This document shows, piece by piece, positions 20,001 to 28,356 of a stretch of DNA of 40,353 nt (positions are counted from its first letter, which is position 1; every line of letters starts with the position of its first letter). The stretch covers positions 1 through 40,353 of the forward strand of contig JAJRSF010000043.1 in assembly GCA_024278935.1 (NCBI GenBank), read 5' to 3'. Below the pieces are notes generated by a model that saw only the letters and a list, made by a program, of their open reading frames with translations, searched no databases and had not been told where the DNA came from. The translations under genes and the position numbers were made by a program. Source of the DNA: Candidatus Zixiibacteriota bacterium (lineage in GTDB: Bacteria > Zixibacteria > MSB-5A5 > GN15 > FEB-12).

Positions 20001-23000
20001 GGTAACTGGGTTTATAATGCGGTTGCTGATGATTCTATAACTGTTGTCATTCGTGCTACTGATGATTGTGGTGCTTTTAGTGAAGATAGTTGTACCATCT
20101 TAGTTCATATGAATAATGCTCCTGAATGGAGCGGGGAAGCATCATACAATTTTGTACAGTGCGAACCTACTGAAGTGTTTATTCCGTTCTCTGCTTTTGA
20201 TATTGATGGTGACTTGTTAACGTTTAGTTTGATGACTGACGTTGGAACTGTTTCTGATTCCGGTTGGTACTATACTCCGTTAGGTTCTGGAACAATTGAG
20301 TTTACAGCTCGTGTTGCTGACTCTTGTGGTGCTTTTGCTGATAAACTGTTTGATGTTACTTTTGTTATCAATGATGCTCCGATAGTTGTTGTGGCTGATG
20401 ATTTTGAAACGTTCCTTTGTGAACCTGCAGAAATCTGTTTTGATGCTACTATTACGGATGTCAACTTAGACTATTCAACTGTTTCTTTTGGAAATTATAA
20501 TTCTACTACAAATCAGTTCTGCTTTAATGCTGATACATCTGGTGTTTATGAAATAGAAGTTACCGCTACGGATTCATGTGGCGTGACATCATCTGATATG
20601 ATTGTTATAACAGTAACGATGAACACAGCTCCTGTCTGTGTTGTTCCTGCTGATACATCGTTTTTATTCTGTGATACTCCTCAGGTTATTAGCTTACCAT
20701 ATTCAGCAACTGATATTGATAACAATTTCGCTTCATGTGAAATTATCTCAGGACCTGGTTCTTTAGTAAATGGTAACTGGGAATACAATGCTTTACAAAG
20801 CGAAGATGTTACAGTGACTATTCGCTGTACTGACTCTTGTGGTGCGACTTGTGAATCAACGTTTAATGTTTCGATATACTTCAATCAACTTCCGGTTATA
20901 ATCGATCAAGGTTTTGCTCAAAATTATTGTGACCCAGGTGTTGAAAGAACCCTTGCTGTTTTAGCAAATGATGTTGATGACCTAAATTTAACATATGAAC
21001 TTATCTCTGGTATTGGTGTCATTGACGCTTCTACTGGTGTTATAACATATGCTCCTGATACATCGGGAACGTATCTCTTTACCGTTGCTGTCTCTGATGA
21101 ATGCGGAACTGTGACAGCCTTGATGACTGATGTTATCGGAATCAATAACTCTCCGGTTTTCAATCCGTTTGATTCAACTGTTTATCTTTGTGCTGTTGAA
21201 GATATCTGTTTTGATATTTCAGCTACAGACGCTGATGGTGATCGGATTATACTTTCACAGTTTGAAGGCTTAGGTAAATTTACACAACTTACTGACTCAA
21301 GCGGTCAAACTTGTTTCACTCCTGCTGATGTTGATTCAGCGACTTATACATTTGTATATTGTGTGACTGATTCATGTGGTGATTATCCTGAAGCATTTGT
21401 CCCACCAGTTTGTGCTGATACGGTTCGTATCACGGTTGTGATTAACCAAGCACCACAGATTGTTTGTCCTACTGATTTGAAATTCTTTACTTGTGAAACT
21501 GATACATTTAATTTTGATATTGATGCAAACGATCCTGAATTTGGTCCGTTGACATTTAACATACTTTCTGGAAACGCAACTTTAGAGAATAAGACTGTTA
21601 GTGTTATTGGTAATCAAGCCGATTCATTTGATGTTGTTATCGAAGTTGTTGATGACTGTGGTCATGCTGATACTTGTACAGTTCCTGTGGTTATCGAAAG
21701 TAACCGTGTGCCGTATGTTACATCTGCTGATGATTTCTTTATCGCTTTATGTGATGCTGAACCAATTTGTTTTGATGTGACTGCTGATGATTTAGACTTT
21801 AATCTACAAGATATATCTGTGAACTTTGGAACATATAATTCTGATAATGGAAGTGTATGTTTTGACATAGACACTTCTGGAATCTATACAATTATAACAA
21901 CTGCGACTGATTCATGTGGTGCGGTTGGGGTAGACACGACTGTTGTGACTGTCCAAGTTAATGAAGCTCCTGTTGTGAATGTTGGGGAAGACTTTGCGGT
22001 GGCTCTTTGTGTCGCCGGTGAAGTTTGTTTTGACGCTACTATAACTGATATCAATCTTGATTATGTAACGTTTGCTCAAGGCTTCTATAATGAAGCAAGC
22101 GAACAATACTGTTTTAACGCTGATACATCGGGTGTCTATGAACTTGAAATTTCAGCAACTGATTCATGTGGTATAACAACATCTGATATTCTTCTTGTGA
22201 CTGTTACAATCAGTGACGGACCATTTGTTGACTTAGGTGATGATTTGGATCTCTTTGTTTGTGACTTAGGTGAATATTGTATCGACGTAAGTACTATCGT
22301 AAATTATGATTCTATCATAGTAACCGGTGATGCAACATACGACCCAGTAACATCTCAACTTTGTGCGACTATCACAGCCGATGGCTCTTACTTCTTTGGA
22401 GTAGAGGTTATTGATACTTGTGGATTGTCCGCATACGATGAAATAACTGTAAATATAACAAGTAACAAAACACCAATTATTTCGCAGATGCCTGATACGA
22501 CAGTTTATCTTTGTAAGCCTACATCGATTTGCTTACCACTTGATATACAAGATGACAACTTAGCATCTCTGACTGTGAACCGTGGTTCGTATGAAAACTG
22601 TCAGGTTTGTTTTGTACCATATGATTCTGGGATGTATGAAATTATCGCAACTGCTGTTGATTCATGTGGAGTTATTGTTGCCGATACAGCAATGGTTCAT
22701 GTATTAACTGATCAAGGTATTGAAATAACTGGTCAGACAGATACAACAATCTTTGTTTGTGAACTTGATACGATGTGTTTCCCTGTCTATGGAATTCCTG
22801 ATGGTGCCGATGTTACGGTCACCGGAATAAACAGTTGGTATAATGCTGAAACGAAGCAAGTCTGTTATTTTGCTGAGTGTTCATCTGCTAATAAAATAAA
22901 AGTTACTGCGACTACCGAATGTGGTTCTTATGAATATAGCTTCACGGTAACTGTCGTTTGTAATACGGCTCCATTTGTTATACTTCCGCAAGATACAACT

Positions 23001-23693
23001 ATCACGGTTTGTGGACCGCAGGATATTTGTCTTCCTATTGGTGTTACCGATGTTGATAACAACTTAGGTGATGTTATCCCAAGTGGTAATGAAACGTATG
23101 ACCCAATCTTGGCTCAACTTTGTATCCCTGTTGATACTGCTGGTGTTTATCTTGTTGGCGTAACAGCAACTGATACATGTGGGGCGACTGATTATGATGA
23201 AATATTTGTAACGGTAAAAATAAATTCTGCACCTGTTATAACTTCTACTATTCCTGATTCAACTCTTATGAGTTGTTCTGGTGCTGAAGTTTGTTTCCCT
23301 GTTGATATAACTGATATTGATAATAATCTCTTAACTGTTATATCGTCGCTCGGTGCTTACTCAAGTGAAAACGGTCAGATCTGTTTCACTCCTGATACTA
23401 CCGGTATATATTGTGTTGTGATTACTGCTACTGATGACTGTGGTCTGGTAACTGTTGACACTGCTTGTATCGCTGTTGAAGTTGGCGGGTTTGTTCAGTT
23501 TGAATGTCCGACTGTTATAGTTGCTGACTCAATTTGTGGTGCTGATTCAATTTCTGTGCCTTTACAAATTGATGGGGAAGTGCTTTCGGTGGTTACATCG
23601 ATAGGAACATTTGAAAATGGTCAGCTTAGTTTCTTTGCTGATACAGCGGGTGTCTATACTGTCTCTGTGACAGCAACTGCTGACTGTAACTAA
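17082..23693 (+). CDS. Giant secreted Ig/cadherin-like repeat protein, N-terminal part up to an in-frame TAA
   Basis: ATG 17082 has GGAGG six nt upstream and starts a clear signal peptide (YFAILSLLLLLSSTVFA). An upstream in-frame ATG at 17028 lacks both. The 2203 visible residues are almost entirely tandem beta-sandwich-type repeats of about 80-95 residues. A typical unit reads LC-x-P-x-x-ICF ... QICFTPDTSGVY ... ATDSCG ... APVV, with cysteines at nearly fixed places, suggesting disulfide-stabilised Ig- or cadherin-like domains. The frame ends at TAA 23691-23693 inside a repeat, and the next codons continue the same repeat in the same frame. The true product is therefore probably about 3,145 residues, ending in a type IX sorting tail. 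This is likely a surface adhesin or fibre; the ligand is unknown. Confidence 0.85.
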   Translation: MNQAGYKYFAILSLLLLLSSTVFAVETEKDADHIVNTTNSQLLLATATLPVIVDTFYVCPGDSIYDTLFYSCNLVTVPPVEIKIWSGPGSMTNEVVATEDTLFGYYSYLPVIEEDLDVVYLIVDEFGDTTYSRHSYTIIFDGDAPVIDDQYFSSAACELTTLRYLQVQVADTTNAQLTYSLLSSNGTIDASTGLISYQPDTSGVFEFLVMIENGCGSNTALVVDSVHLNTPPQVFCYDSLVTLCAVEEICFDVFGFDVDSDPVELLMLEGIGNFTMTSDSSGTACFIPADVDSAVYRFIFRGTDSCTTTSKFAIEAGGECCRDTSLITVVINRPPVLACPEPQSVFLCDTGTFCFDLSAYDYENADLTYNILSGNAVVTDSTVCVTATTSGTFDVIVEAVDDCGYADTCTVPITVNINDAPIVNSAEDFAMNLCLPEQICFNATVDDADFNIADITVNLGTYDQALNQICFTPDTSGVYAVVITATDSCGLVDSSTTLVTVHLNETPTIDLGVDYALSICAEQQICIDPVIADDNLNRVTTNFSFYNDQTEQICFVPDTSGTYQIIAEASDDCGLVAVDTITIDVIVLDKPTLTLGDSLFYSMCTPEEICVDVVTNGDFADVMNNFGQMNTETGQICFTPDTAGVYVVEASLTDSCGFTVSDMQVITVEFKSEPVIANLEDTLVYLCQPVSICLPVSITDADNDIVSITTNRGSYADGSICFVPYDSGMYEIIVTVTDSCGNVAVDTANVSVKTDQAVSIIVPNDTSFFTCELDTFCFPVSGIPVGAEVSVTGINTWYDAENSQVCYVAECSNTNKITLTVTTACNTFTEEFNVTVLCNTNPLVILPQDTTIFLCELAPISLPIGVSDVDGNLIDVTALGGSYDNILNLMTFTPDTAGTYMLSALATDSCGATDYDEIAVTIVVNEAPVVVVAEDALFNLCEPTQLSLPIYATDIDSNNVVLEIVSGGGQLIDGNWVYNAVADDSITVVIRATDDCGAFSEDSCTILVHMNNAPEWSGEASYNFVQCEPTEVFIPFSAFDIDGDLLTFSLMTDVGTVSDSGWYYTPLGSGTIEFTARVADSCGAFADKLFDVTFVINDAPIVVVADDFETFLCEPAEICFDATITDVNLDYSTVSFGNYNSTTNQFCFNADTSGVYEIEVTATDSCGVTSSDMIVITVTMNTAPVCVVPADTSFLFCDTPQVISLPYSATDIDNNFASCEIISGPGSLVNGNWEYNALQSEDVTVTIRCTDSCGATCESTFNVSIYFNQLPVIIDQGFAQNYCDPGVERTLAVLANDVDDLNLTYELISGIGVIDASTGVITYAPDTSGTYLFTVAVSDECGTVTALMTDVIGINNSPVFNPFDSTVYLCAVEDICFDISATDADGDRIILSQFEGLGKFTQLTDSSGQTCFTPADVDSATYTFVYCVTDSCGDYPEAFVPPVCADTVRITVVINQAPQIVCPTDLKFFTCETDTFNFDIDANDPEFGPLTFNILSGNATLENKTVSVIGNQADSFDVVIEVVDDCGHADTCTVPVVIESNRVPYVTSADDFFIALCDAEPICFDVTADDLDFNLQDISVNFGTYNSDNGSVCFDIDTSGIYTIITTATDSCGAVGVDTTVVTVQVNEAPVVNVGEDFAVALCVAGEVCFDATITDINLDYVTFAQGFYNEASEQYCFNADTSGVYELEISATDSCGITTSDILLVTVTISDGPFVDLGDDLDLFVCDLGEYCIDVSTIVNYDSIIVTGDATYDPVTSQLCATITADGSYFFGVEVIDTCGLSAYDEITVNITSNKTPIISQMPDTTVYLCKPTSICLPLDIQDDNLASLTVNRGSYENCQVCFVPYDSGMYEIIATAVDSCGVIVADTAMVHVLTDQGIEITGQTDTTIFVCELDTMCFPVYGIPDGADVTVTGINSWYNAETKQVCYFAECSSANKIKVTATTECGSYEYSFTVTVVCNTAPFVILPQDTTITVCGPQDICLPIGVTDVDNNLGDVIPSGNETYDPILAQLCIPVDTAGVYLVGVTATDTCGATDYDEIFVTVKINSAPVITSTIPDSTLMSCSGAEVCFPVDITDIDNNLLTVISSLGAYSSENGQICFTPDTTGIYCVVITATDDCGLVTVDTACIAVEVGGFVQFECPTVIVADSICGADSISVPLQIDGEVLSVVTSIGTFENGQLSFFADTAGVYTVSVTATADCN
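17520..19872 (+). repeat. Higher-order duplicated block, copy A (9 repeats)
   Basis: Nine consecutive repeats here match, in order, nine repeats in 20898-23240. Paired landmarks include NGTIDASTGLISY with IGVIDASTGVITY, CAVEEICFD with CAVEDICFD, VPYDSGMYEI in both, GINTWYDAE with GINSWYNAE, and ILPQDTTI in both. The offset is 3378 nt at the start and 3366 nt near the end, a whole number of codons each time. Confidence 0.75.
20898..23240 (+). repeat. Higher-order duplicated block, copy B (9 repeats)
   Basis: Second copy of the nine-repeat block at 17520-19872. Four repeats (about 19873-20897) lie between the two copies, so the period is 13 repeats. Protein identity is clear but far from complete, showing an old segmental duplication with the order preserved. 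Confidence 0.75.
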
Positions 23694-26519
23694 ATAACTT
23701 GTGAATTTACAATAGAAGTAAATAATAAAATTGATGTTCAGTTAACATGTCCTGGTAGCCTAGATACTTTGCTTTGTGGAGTTGATACATTGTATTTTGA
23801 TTATACAGTTTCAAGCTCTGTTGAGTCTATCACGGTTACAGCACCTGCCTTTATTAGCAACAATCAGGTTGTATTGCCTGTTGCTGATGCCGGACTATAT
23901 GAGCTTGTTATGGTTGCTTCCGGTGCCTGTGGTGATGATACATGTAGCTTTACTGTCAATACAACTTTTAATACTCCTCCAGTTTTGACTGCGAAGGATA
24001 CAACGTTAACAGTTTGTGCTATTGATTCAATTTGTATTCCTTTTGTAGTCTCTGATATAGATTCTAATTTAGTCGAAGTGACTTCATCGATAGGCGTTGT
24101 TAATGGTAACACAATTTGTGTGAAACCTCTGACCTATGGTCAAACATCGGTAATCTTAACAGCTATCGACGAGTGTGGTGCTACTACAAAATATACAGTA
24201 AATGTCAATCTTACTCAAGGAGCGACAGCTTCTATAATTTGTCCTGAAGACCCATTTGCGAATCTTTGTGGACCTGATTCGGTTTGTGTTCTTATTCCGA
24301 TCACTCCATATAATGCTGATATGGTTATTCTTGACAATGGTGTTCCTGCCAATGCGAACTATGACTTTGATTCAGGTATGCTTTGTCTCTATGTTGAAGA
24401 GAGTGGCTTACATAATATGACTCTTATTGTAGAGGCAATGTGTGGAACTGATACGTGTGAATTCCAAATCACCGCTACTATGTCACAGCTTCCATCGGTA
24501 AGTACTCCAGCGAGCATTGACACGCTTATGTGTCTTGCTTCACCAACGACTTTATGCTTTGACGCTCAAACAAGTGGTACCGGCGTAACAGTAACAGTCA
24601 GCCCATCGGGTTCATTCTCTGCCGGTGTTGTCTGTGTTGATGTTGATACAGCCGGAACTTATAATGTTGAAATTATTGCTTCCAATGACTGTGGTGCCGA
24701 TACATCGTATACGACATTAGTAGTCACCGGAAATATTATGCCTGTACTCAATCTACCTGCAACTCAAACATTCTCATGGTGTCCTGATGATACCGATGCT
24801 ATTTGTATTCCTGGAATCTCAGCAATGGATGCAGTTCAGATAACATCGCTTGATATGATTTGTGGTGAAGGAACCTTTACGAAATTATTCTCAGATACCG
24901 GATTTGTCTGCTTCACTCCTGATACTGCTGGAATGTATATGTTCTGCTTCGAGACATCCGATGGTTGTCATGTTGTCAACGATACTTTCTATGTAGAAGT
25001 TGTCGAGCGAGAAGATTGTGATGTTTGTATACGTCTGACTATCGACGGCGGTGAACAGATTCCTGTCGGCGTTCAGCATGATGTTCTGTTGAATATCGAA
25101 ACTGCAACTATCATTGGTGGATTTGATGTCTTGATAAGCTATGACGCATCGGTGATGACTTTTAATACTGCGACAATAGTTGTAACAGCAATTGAAGAAT
25201 GGGAATACTTTACTATAAGAGCCGGTTCTGATGACTGTGGTGCGAATTGCCCATCAGGTGTTATTCGGTTTATCGGTCTTGCTGATATTAACAATGGCCC
25301 TTACCATCCATCTCCTGAATCATTTGAACCAAATGGTACTTTGATAAATATGAACTTCTTGGTTGCGAATAATCAGAACCTTGGAGATTTATTCTTACCG
25401 ATTAAATTTGCATGGTATGACTGTGGCGATAATACTTTCTCGAACACATTAGGTTCTATCTTATATATTGAATCACGAATCTTTGATGCTGAACTAAGAC
25501 TTTTATGGGATGAAGCGGATGATGTTTTATTCCCTGAATCTGAAAGAGTCTTTGGAATGGGTGCTAATGATCTTTGTATGGTAGGTGCTTCATCGGCTCC
25601 TGTCCGTTGTGTTGAATTTATCAACGGTGGTATAAAAGTTATTCATCCTGATTCTATTGACGCCCGCGGTGATATAAACTTAAACCATATTGCCTATGAA
25701 GTTGGTGATGCGGTGTTGTATTCCAATTACTTTATCTATGGATTATCAGTCTTTAATATAAATCTCGCCGGTCAAATTGCTGCCTCTGATGTAAACGCCG
25801 ATGGTCTTACTCTTTCGGTTGCTGATTTGGTGTTGTTGATTCGTATTATTGTTGGAGATGCCAACCCAATACCGAAGTTGGTACCATATACAGAAGAACT
25901 TACTCTTGTCAATGAACGATCGGGGACAGATATCTCTGTGACGACCAATGCTGTTTCTGAAATTGGTGGTATGCTCTTAGTTTACGACTTAGGCGATGAT
26001 GTGACAATCGACGGAATCATGCCGACCAACGAAGCATCTGAAATGCAGATGTCGTACAACGTGATTGATAATCAGTTACGCGTCCTGATATTTGATATGG
26101 GACGAAACTCGATTGCTGCCGGTAAGAATTCAATCCTAGAGATTGCGTTCTCAGGAGAAGGTGAAATTGCTCTTGCTGATGTCGAAGCGGTTGATTATCA
26201 GGGTAGACCTTATAAAGTGCTTTCGAAGCTGAACCTGCTTCCGAAAGGGTTTGCTTTGAGTCAGAACTATCCGAACCCGTTTAACCCGACGACAACAATC
26301 GAACTTGCTTTGCCGATTGCGACTGATTGGAGACTATCTGTCTACAATATCAATGGTCATCTGGTGCGTGAGTTTAATGGTGAAGATGCAGCCGGTATGG
26401 TAGTTATTGAATGGGACGGTAAGAACTTCTCAGGAGGACAAGTTGCCTCGGGAATGTATCTCTATCGAATCGAAGCTGCCGATTATTCAGCTACTAAAAA
26501 GATGATATTACTTAAATAA
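23694..26519 (+). CDS. Giant repeat protein, C-terminal part: repeats, cohesin-like and dockerin-like domains, type IX tail
   Basis: This continues in the same frame directly after the TAA at 23691. The first 25 codons (ITCEFTIEVNNK ... GSLDTL) complete the interrupted repeat, so the first start-like codon (TTG 23769) is not a natural beginning and no ribosome-binding site or signal peptide is present. About five more Cys-bearing repeats follow. A cohesin-like domain comes next (RLTIDGGEQIPVGVQHDV...GGFDVLISYD), then a dockerin-like segment (GDINLNHIAYEVGDAVLY ... SDVNADGLTLSVADLVLLI). A Por/type IX sorting domain ends the frame (LSQNYPNPFNPTTTIEL ... VYNINGHLVREF ... GMYLYRIE ... KKMILLK). 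Without readthrough or correction of the stop, the secretion tail would be lost from the giant protein. Confidence 0.8.
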   Translation: MTCEFTIEVNNKIDVQLTCPGSLDTLLCGVDTLYFDYTVSSSVESITVTAPAFISNNQVVLPVADAGLYELVMVASGACGDDTCSFTVNTTFNTPPVLTAKDTTLTVCAIDSICIPFVVSDIDSNLVEVTSSIGVVNGNTICVKPLTYGQTSVILTAIDECGATTKYTVNVNLTQGATASIICPEDPFANLCGPDSVCVLIPITPYNADMVILDNGVPANANYDFDSGMLCLYVEESGLHNMTLIVEAMCGTDTCEFQITATMSQLPSVSTPASIDTLMCLASPTTLCFDAQTSGTGVTVTVSPSGSFSAGVVCVDVDTAGTYNVEIIASNDCGADTSYTTLVVTGNIMPVLNLPATQTFSWCPDDTDAICIPGISAMDAVQITSLDMICGEGTFTKLFSDTGFVCFTPDTAGMYMFCFETSDGCHVVNDTFYVEVVEREDCDVCIRLTIDGGEQIPVGVQHDVLLNIETATIIGGFDVLISYDASVMTFNTATIVVTAIEEWEYFTIRAGSDDCGANCPSGVIRFIGLADINNGPYHPSPESFEPNGTLINMNFLVANNQNLGDLFLPIKFAWYDCGDNTFSNTLGSILYIESRIFDAELRLLWDEADDVLFPESERVFGMGANDLCMVGASSAPVRCVEFINGGIKVIHPDSIDARGDINLNHIAYEVGDAVLYSNYFIYGLSVFNINLAGQIAASDVNADGLTLSVADLVLLIRIIVGDANPIPKLVPYTEELTLVNERSGTDISVTTNAVSEIGGMLLVYDLGDDVTIDGIMPTNEASEMQMSYNVIDNQLRVLIFDMGRNSIAAGKNSILEIAFSGEGEIALADVEAVDYQGRPYKVLSKLNLLPKGFALSQNYPNPFNPTTTIELALPIATDWRLSVYNINGHLVREFNGEDAAGMVVIEWDGKNFSGGQVASGMYLYRIEAADYSATKKMILLK

Positions 26520-26545
26520 AAATACCCCATCTCTTATCTTTCCTC

Positions 26546-26580
26546 AAAACAGTCGTTGCTATATGTAACGACTGTTTTTT
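26546..26580. terminator. Strong terminator between the giant gene and rlmH
   Basis: AAAACAGTCGTT (26546-26557) is the exact complement of AACGACTGTTTT (26567-26578), a 12-bp stem with a 9-nt loop and a T run on the plus strand. The A run on the other side means it can also end the convergent minus-strand cluster, whose last gene stops at 26583. Confidence 0.92.
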
Positions 26581-26582
26581 AT

Positions 26583-27053
26583 TTATTTATGATAATCTGT
26601 ATTGTTGGCAATAGAGAATGCTCGATAGAGTTGTTCTAAGAGAACAAGTCGAACAAGTTGATGAGAAAATGTGAGAGGCGAGAGGGAGAGTTTAAACGAT
26701 GCCTTGTTCAGCAAAGTTTCATCAATGCCGTAAGCTCCACCGATAAGAAAAGTGAGTTGTCCTGCAGATGTTGAAATGAATTTTTCGAGCTGTCTTGAAA
26801 AAGCAATCGAATTATAATAAATCCCGCTGTCTATTAAAGCTATATATTTATTGCCAGCGATCTGTTTTATAAACAGTTCAGCTTCTTTCTTTTTGATTTC
26901 AGATGGTGAGAGTGCTGATGACAGTTTTGGTGATTGCAAATATACTGTTTCAATTTTTGCGAATCTAGATAAAAGTTTGGTAAAATGTTTCTGCCCTTCG
27001 GTGACCCATTTATCTTTATCTTTTCCGATAGCTATTACTTTGAGTTTAATCAA
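26583..27053 (-). CDS. rlmH: 23S rRNA (pseudouridine1915-N3)-methyltransferase RlmH
   Basis: The 156-residue product matches RlmH (SPOUT class) in length and signatures. It opens IKLKVIAIGK, has the SAM-binding knot LIGGAYGID (103-111), and ends with LSLSPLTFSHQLVRLVLLEQLYRAFSI and the terminal YHK. RlmH methylates pseudouridine 1915 in helix 69 of the large subunit. The start is TTG at 27053, overlapping the end of yjbQ by 8 nt, which points to translational coupling. It is the last gene of the dtd-to-rlmH cluster and is followed by a strong terminator. Confidence 0.95.
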   Translation of the reverse strand: MIKLKVIAIGKDKDKWVTEGQKHFTKLLSRFAKIETVYLQSPKLSSALSPSEIKKKEAELFIKQIAGNKYIALIDSGIYYNSIAFSRQLEKFISTSAGQLTFLIGGAYGIDETLLNKASFKLSLSPLTFSHQLVRLVLLEQLYRAFSIANNTDYHK

Positions 27054-27405
27054 AAGAATGTACTTTCACTATTAAGTTTCTGTTTCGGGGACCATCAAAT
27101 TCGCAAAAATAAATTCCCTGCCATGTTCCTAAAACAAGCTGTCCGTTTTCAATAAGGACTTGCTCAGAGAATCCAAAGAGCGATGCTTTAAGATGTGAAT
27201 CAGAGTTTCCTTCTGCATGATGGTAACCGTCTTCATTAGGTATTTCTTTATTTAATTTATATAGTAAATCTCTTTTTACATCAGGGTCAGCGTTTTCATT
27301 GATAGTCAAAGCAGCTGTTGTATGCGGTACAAAACAATAGACAATACCGCTTTGTATATGCGATTCTTGCACTTGTTTTTCGATTATCGACGTTATGTCA
27401 ACCAT
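27046..27405 (-). CDS. yjbQ: YjbQ/UPF0047 family protein, apparent 5' frameshift
   Basis: The 119 residues from ATG 27405 carry the family hallmarks: VPHTTAALTINENADPDV (26-43), YHHAEGNSDSHLKASLFG with its conserved histidines, and LGTWQGIYFCEFDGPRNR. Members have weak thiamine-phosphate synthase activity; the true role is not settled. The usual N-terminal strand of about 15 residues is missing from this frame but is readable one frame away: an ATG at 27443, overlapping the ftsY stop as TAATG, reads NNIQIKLIAETK and then goes out of frame at CCAAATGG. One extra A would join it to MVDIT. So this is either a 1-nt deletion, a sequencing error, or a shortened protein starting at 27405. It overlaps rlmH by 8 nt. 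Confidence 0.85.
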   Translation of the reverse strand: MVDITSIIEKQVQESHIQSGIVYCFVPHTTAALTINENADPDVKRDLLYKLNKEIPNEDGYHHAEGNSDSHLKASLFGFSEQVLIENGQLVLGTWQGIYFCEFDGPRNRNLIVKVHSFD

Positions 27406-27442
27406 TTGGTCTCGGCTATCAGTTTTATCTGAATGTTATTCA

Positions 27443-28354
27443 TTATGAAAACAGTGCTTCCGAAAATTGTTTAGAGTCAAAATGCTGTAAGTCTTCGATT
27501 CCTTCACCAATGCCAATATAGTCAACAGGGACACCGAGTTCTTCAGCAACTGCGATCATCACGCCACCTTTGGCGGTGCCATCCAGTTTGGTTACAATGA
27601 TTCCATCACATCCGACAGCTTCGGAGAAAACTTTTACCTGTGGGATAGCATTCTGTCCGGTGGAACCATCGATTATCAGTTTAGAATATATTGTTGCATC
27701 GGGGGCTGCTTTTTCGACAACCCGACGAATTTTTTTTAACTCATCCATAAGATGTAACTTGGTGTGCAGACGTCCGGCAGTATCAATTAAGAGAATGTCA
27801 ACATTGCGAGCTTTGGCAGCGGCGGCGGCATCGAATGCAACTGAAGCAGGGTCGGAGCCTTCTTCGGTTTTGATAATCTCAACATTGCTACGCTCTGCCC
27901 AGATAGCAATCTGGTCGATAGCGGCAGCACGGAATGTGTCGCAGGCGGCGATCATAACTTTTTTACCTTCTGATGAAAGCTTAGTTGCAAGTTTTCCTAT
28001 AGTGGTCGTTTTGCCAACCCCGTTTACGCCAACGATAAGCCAAATAACAGGCTTGGTGTCGGTGTCCGGGAAGAGAATTGAATCTTCACGCGAAAGAATC
28101 AGAGCGATTTCATCTTTGAGTAGGTTAATTAAATCTTCACCTTCGGTTAGTTTCTGCTCTTTTGCTTTTTTACGAAGCGTTTCTATAAGTCTCATTGTAG
28201 CCTGTACTCCAACATCAGCACCTATCAGGATTTCTTCAATCTCTTCAAGTAAGTCTTCGTCAATTTTTCTACGGCTGACGACATCTGAAATCTTGCCGAA
28301 AATATTATCTTTAGTTTTCGATAACGATTTTTTTAACTTGTCAAAAAATGCCAT
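27443..28354 (-). CDS. ftsY: Signal recognition particle receptor FtsY
   Basis: The 303-residue product has a short N-terminal helical (N) domain and the NG GTPase core. G1 is GVNGVGKTTTIGKL (109-122), then come CDTFRAAA (138-145), DTAGR (191-195), DGSTGQNA (229-236, family DATTGQNA) and TKLDGTAKGG (255-264). It lacks the long acidic A domain of the E. coli protein, as is common outside Proteobacteria. FtsY docks the SRP-ribosome complex at the membrane. It starts 2 nt after the smc stop, and its own stop overlaps the upstream ATG of yjbQ, so all are probably one transcript. A long open frame on the opposite strand is a shadow of this gene. Confidence 0.97.
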   Translation of the reverse strand: MAFFDKLKKSLSKTKDNIFGKISDVVSRRKIDEDLLEEIEEILIGADVGVQATMRLIETLRKKAKEQKLTEGEDLINLLKDEIALILSREDSILFPDTDTKPVIWLIVGVNGVGKTTTIGKLATKLSSEGKKVMIAACDTFRAAAIDQIAIWAERSNVEIIKTEEGSDPASVAFDAAAAAKARNVDILLIDTAGRLHTKLHLMDELKKIRRVVEKAAPDATIYSKLIIDGSTGQNAIPQVKVFSEAVGCDGIIVTKLDGTAKGGVMIAVAEELGVPVDYIGIGEGIEDLQHFDSKQFSEALFS

Positions 28355-28356
28355 TT

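Larger units (their letters stand above)
17520..25020 (+). repeat. Array of about 29 tandem Ig-like coding repeats
   Basis: Unit boundaries recur every 250-300 nt with the pattern LC...ICF...CFxPDTSGVY...DSCG...(A/P)PVV. I count about 29 units, the one at the TAA being interrupted. Most carry four cysteines; some units lack the ICF and CF pair together (for example ISLPI with MTFTPD), as expected if those two bond to each other. Sequence between units is diverged rather than identical, so the array is old. Confidence 0.85.

Noticed and set aside
17028-26519. Alternative genetic code (TAA, TAG or TGA read as sense throughout)
   Set aside because: TAA and TAG close most genes here at the expected protein ends (trxA, uvrB, ftsY, smc, acs), and TGA closes the GT9-like gene at 32223. 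Only context-dependent TGA recoding remains plausible.
23769-26519. Independent second gene starting at TTG 23769
   Set aside because: The start lies inside a repeat unit, has no ribosome-binding site or signal peptide, and the 25 codons before it continue the same repeat in frame from the TAA.
27400-27410. Programmed -1 frameshifting in yjbQ
   Set aside because: The site CCAAATGG is not a standard slippery heptamer and no clear downstream stimulator was seen; a 1-nt loss or sequencing error explains it more simply.
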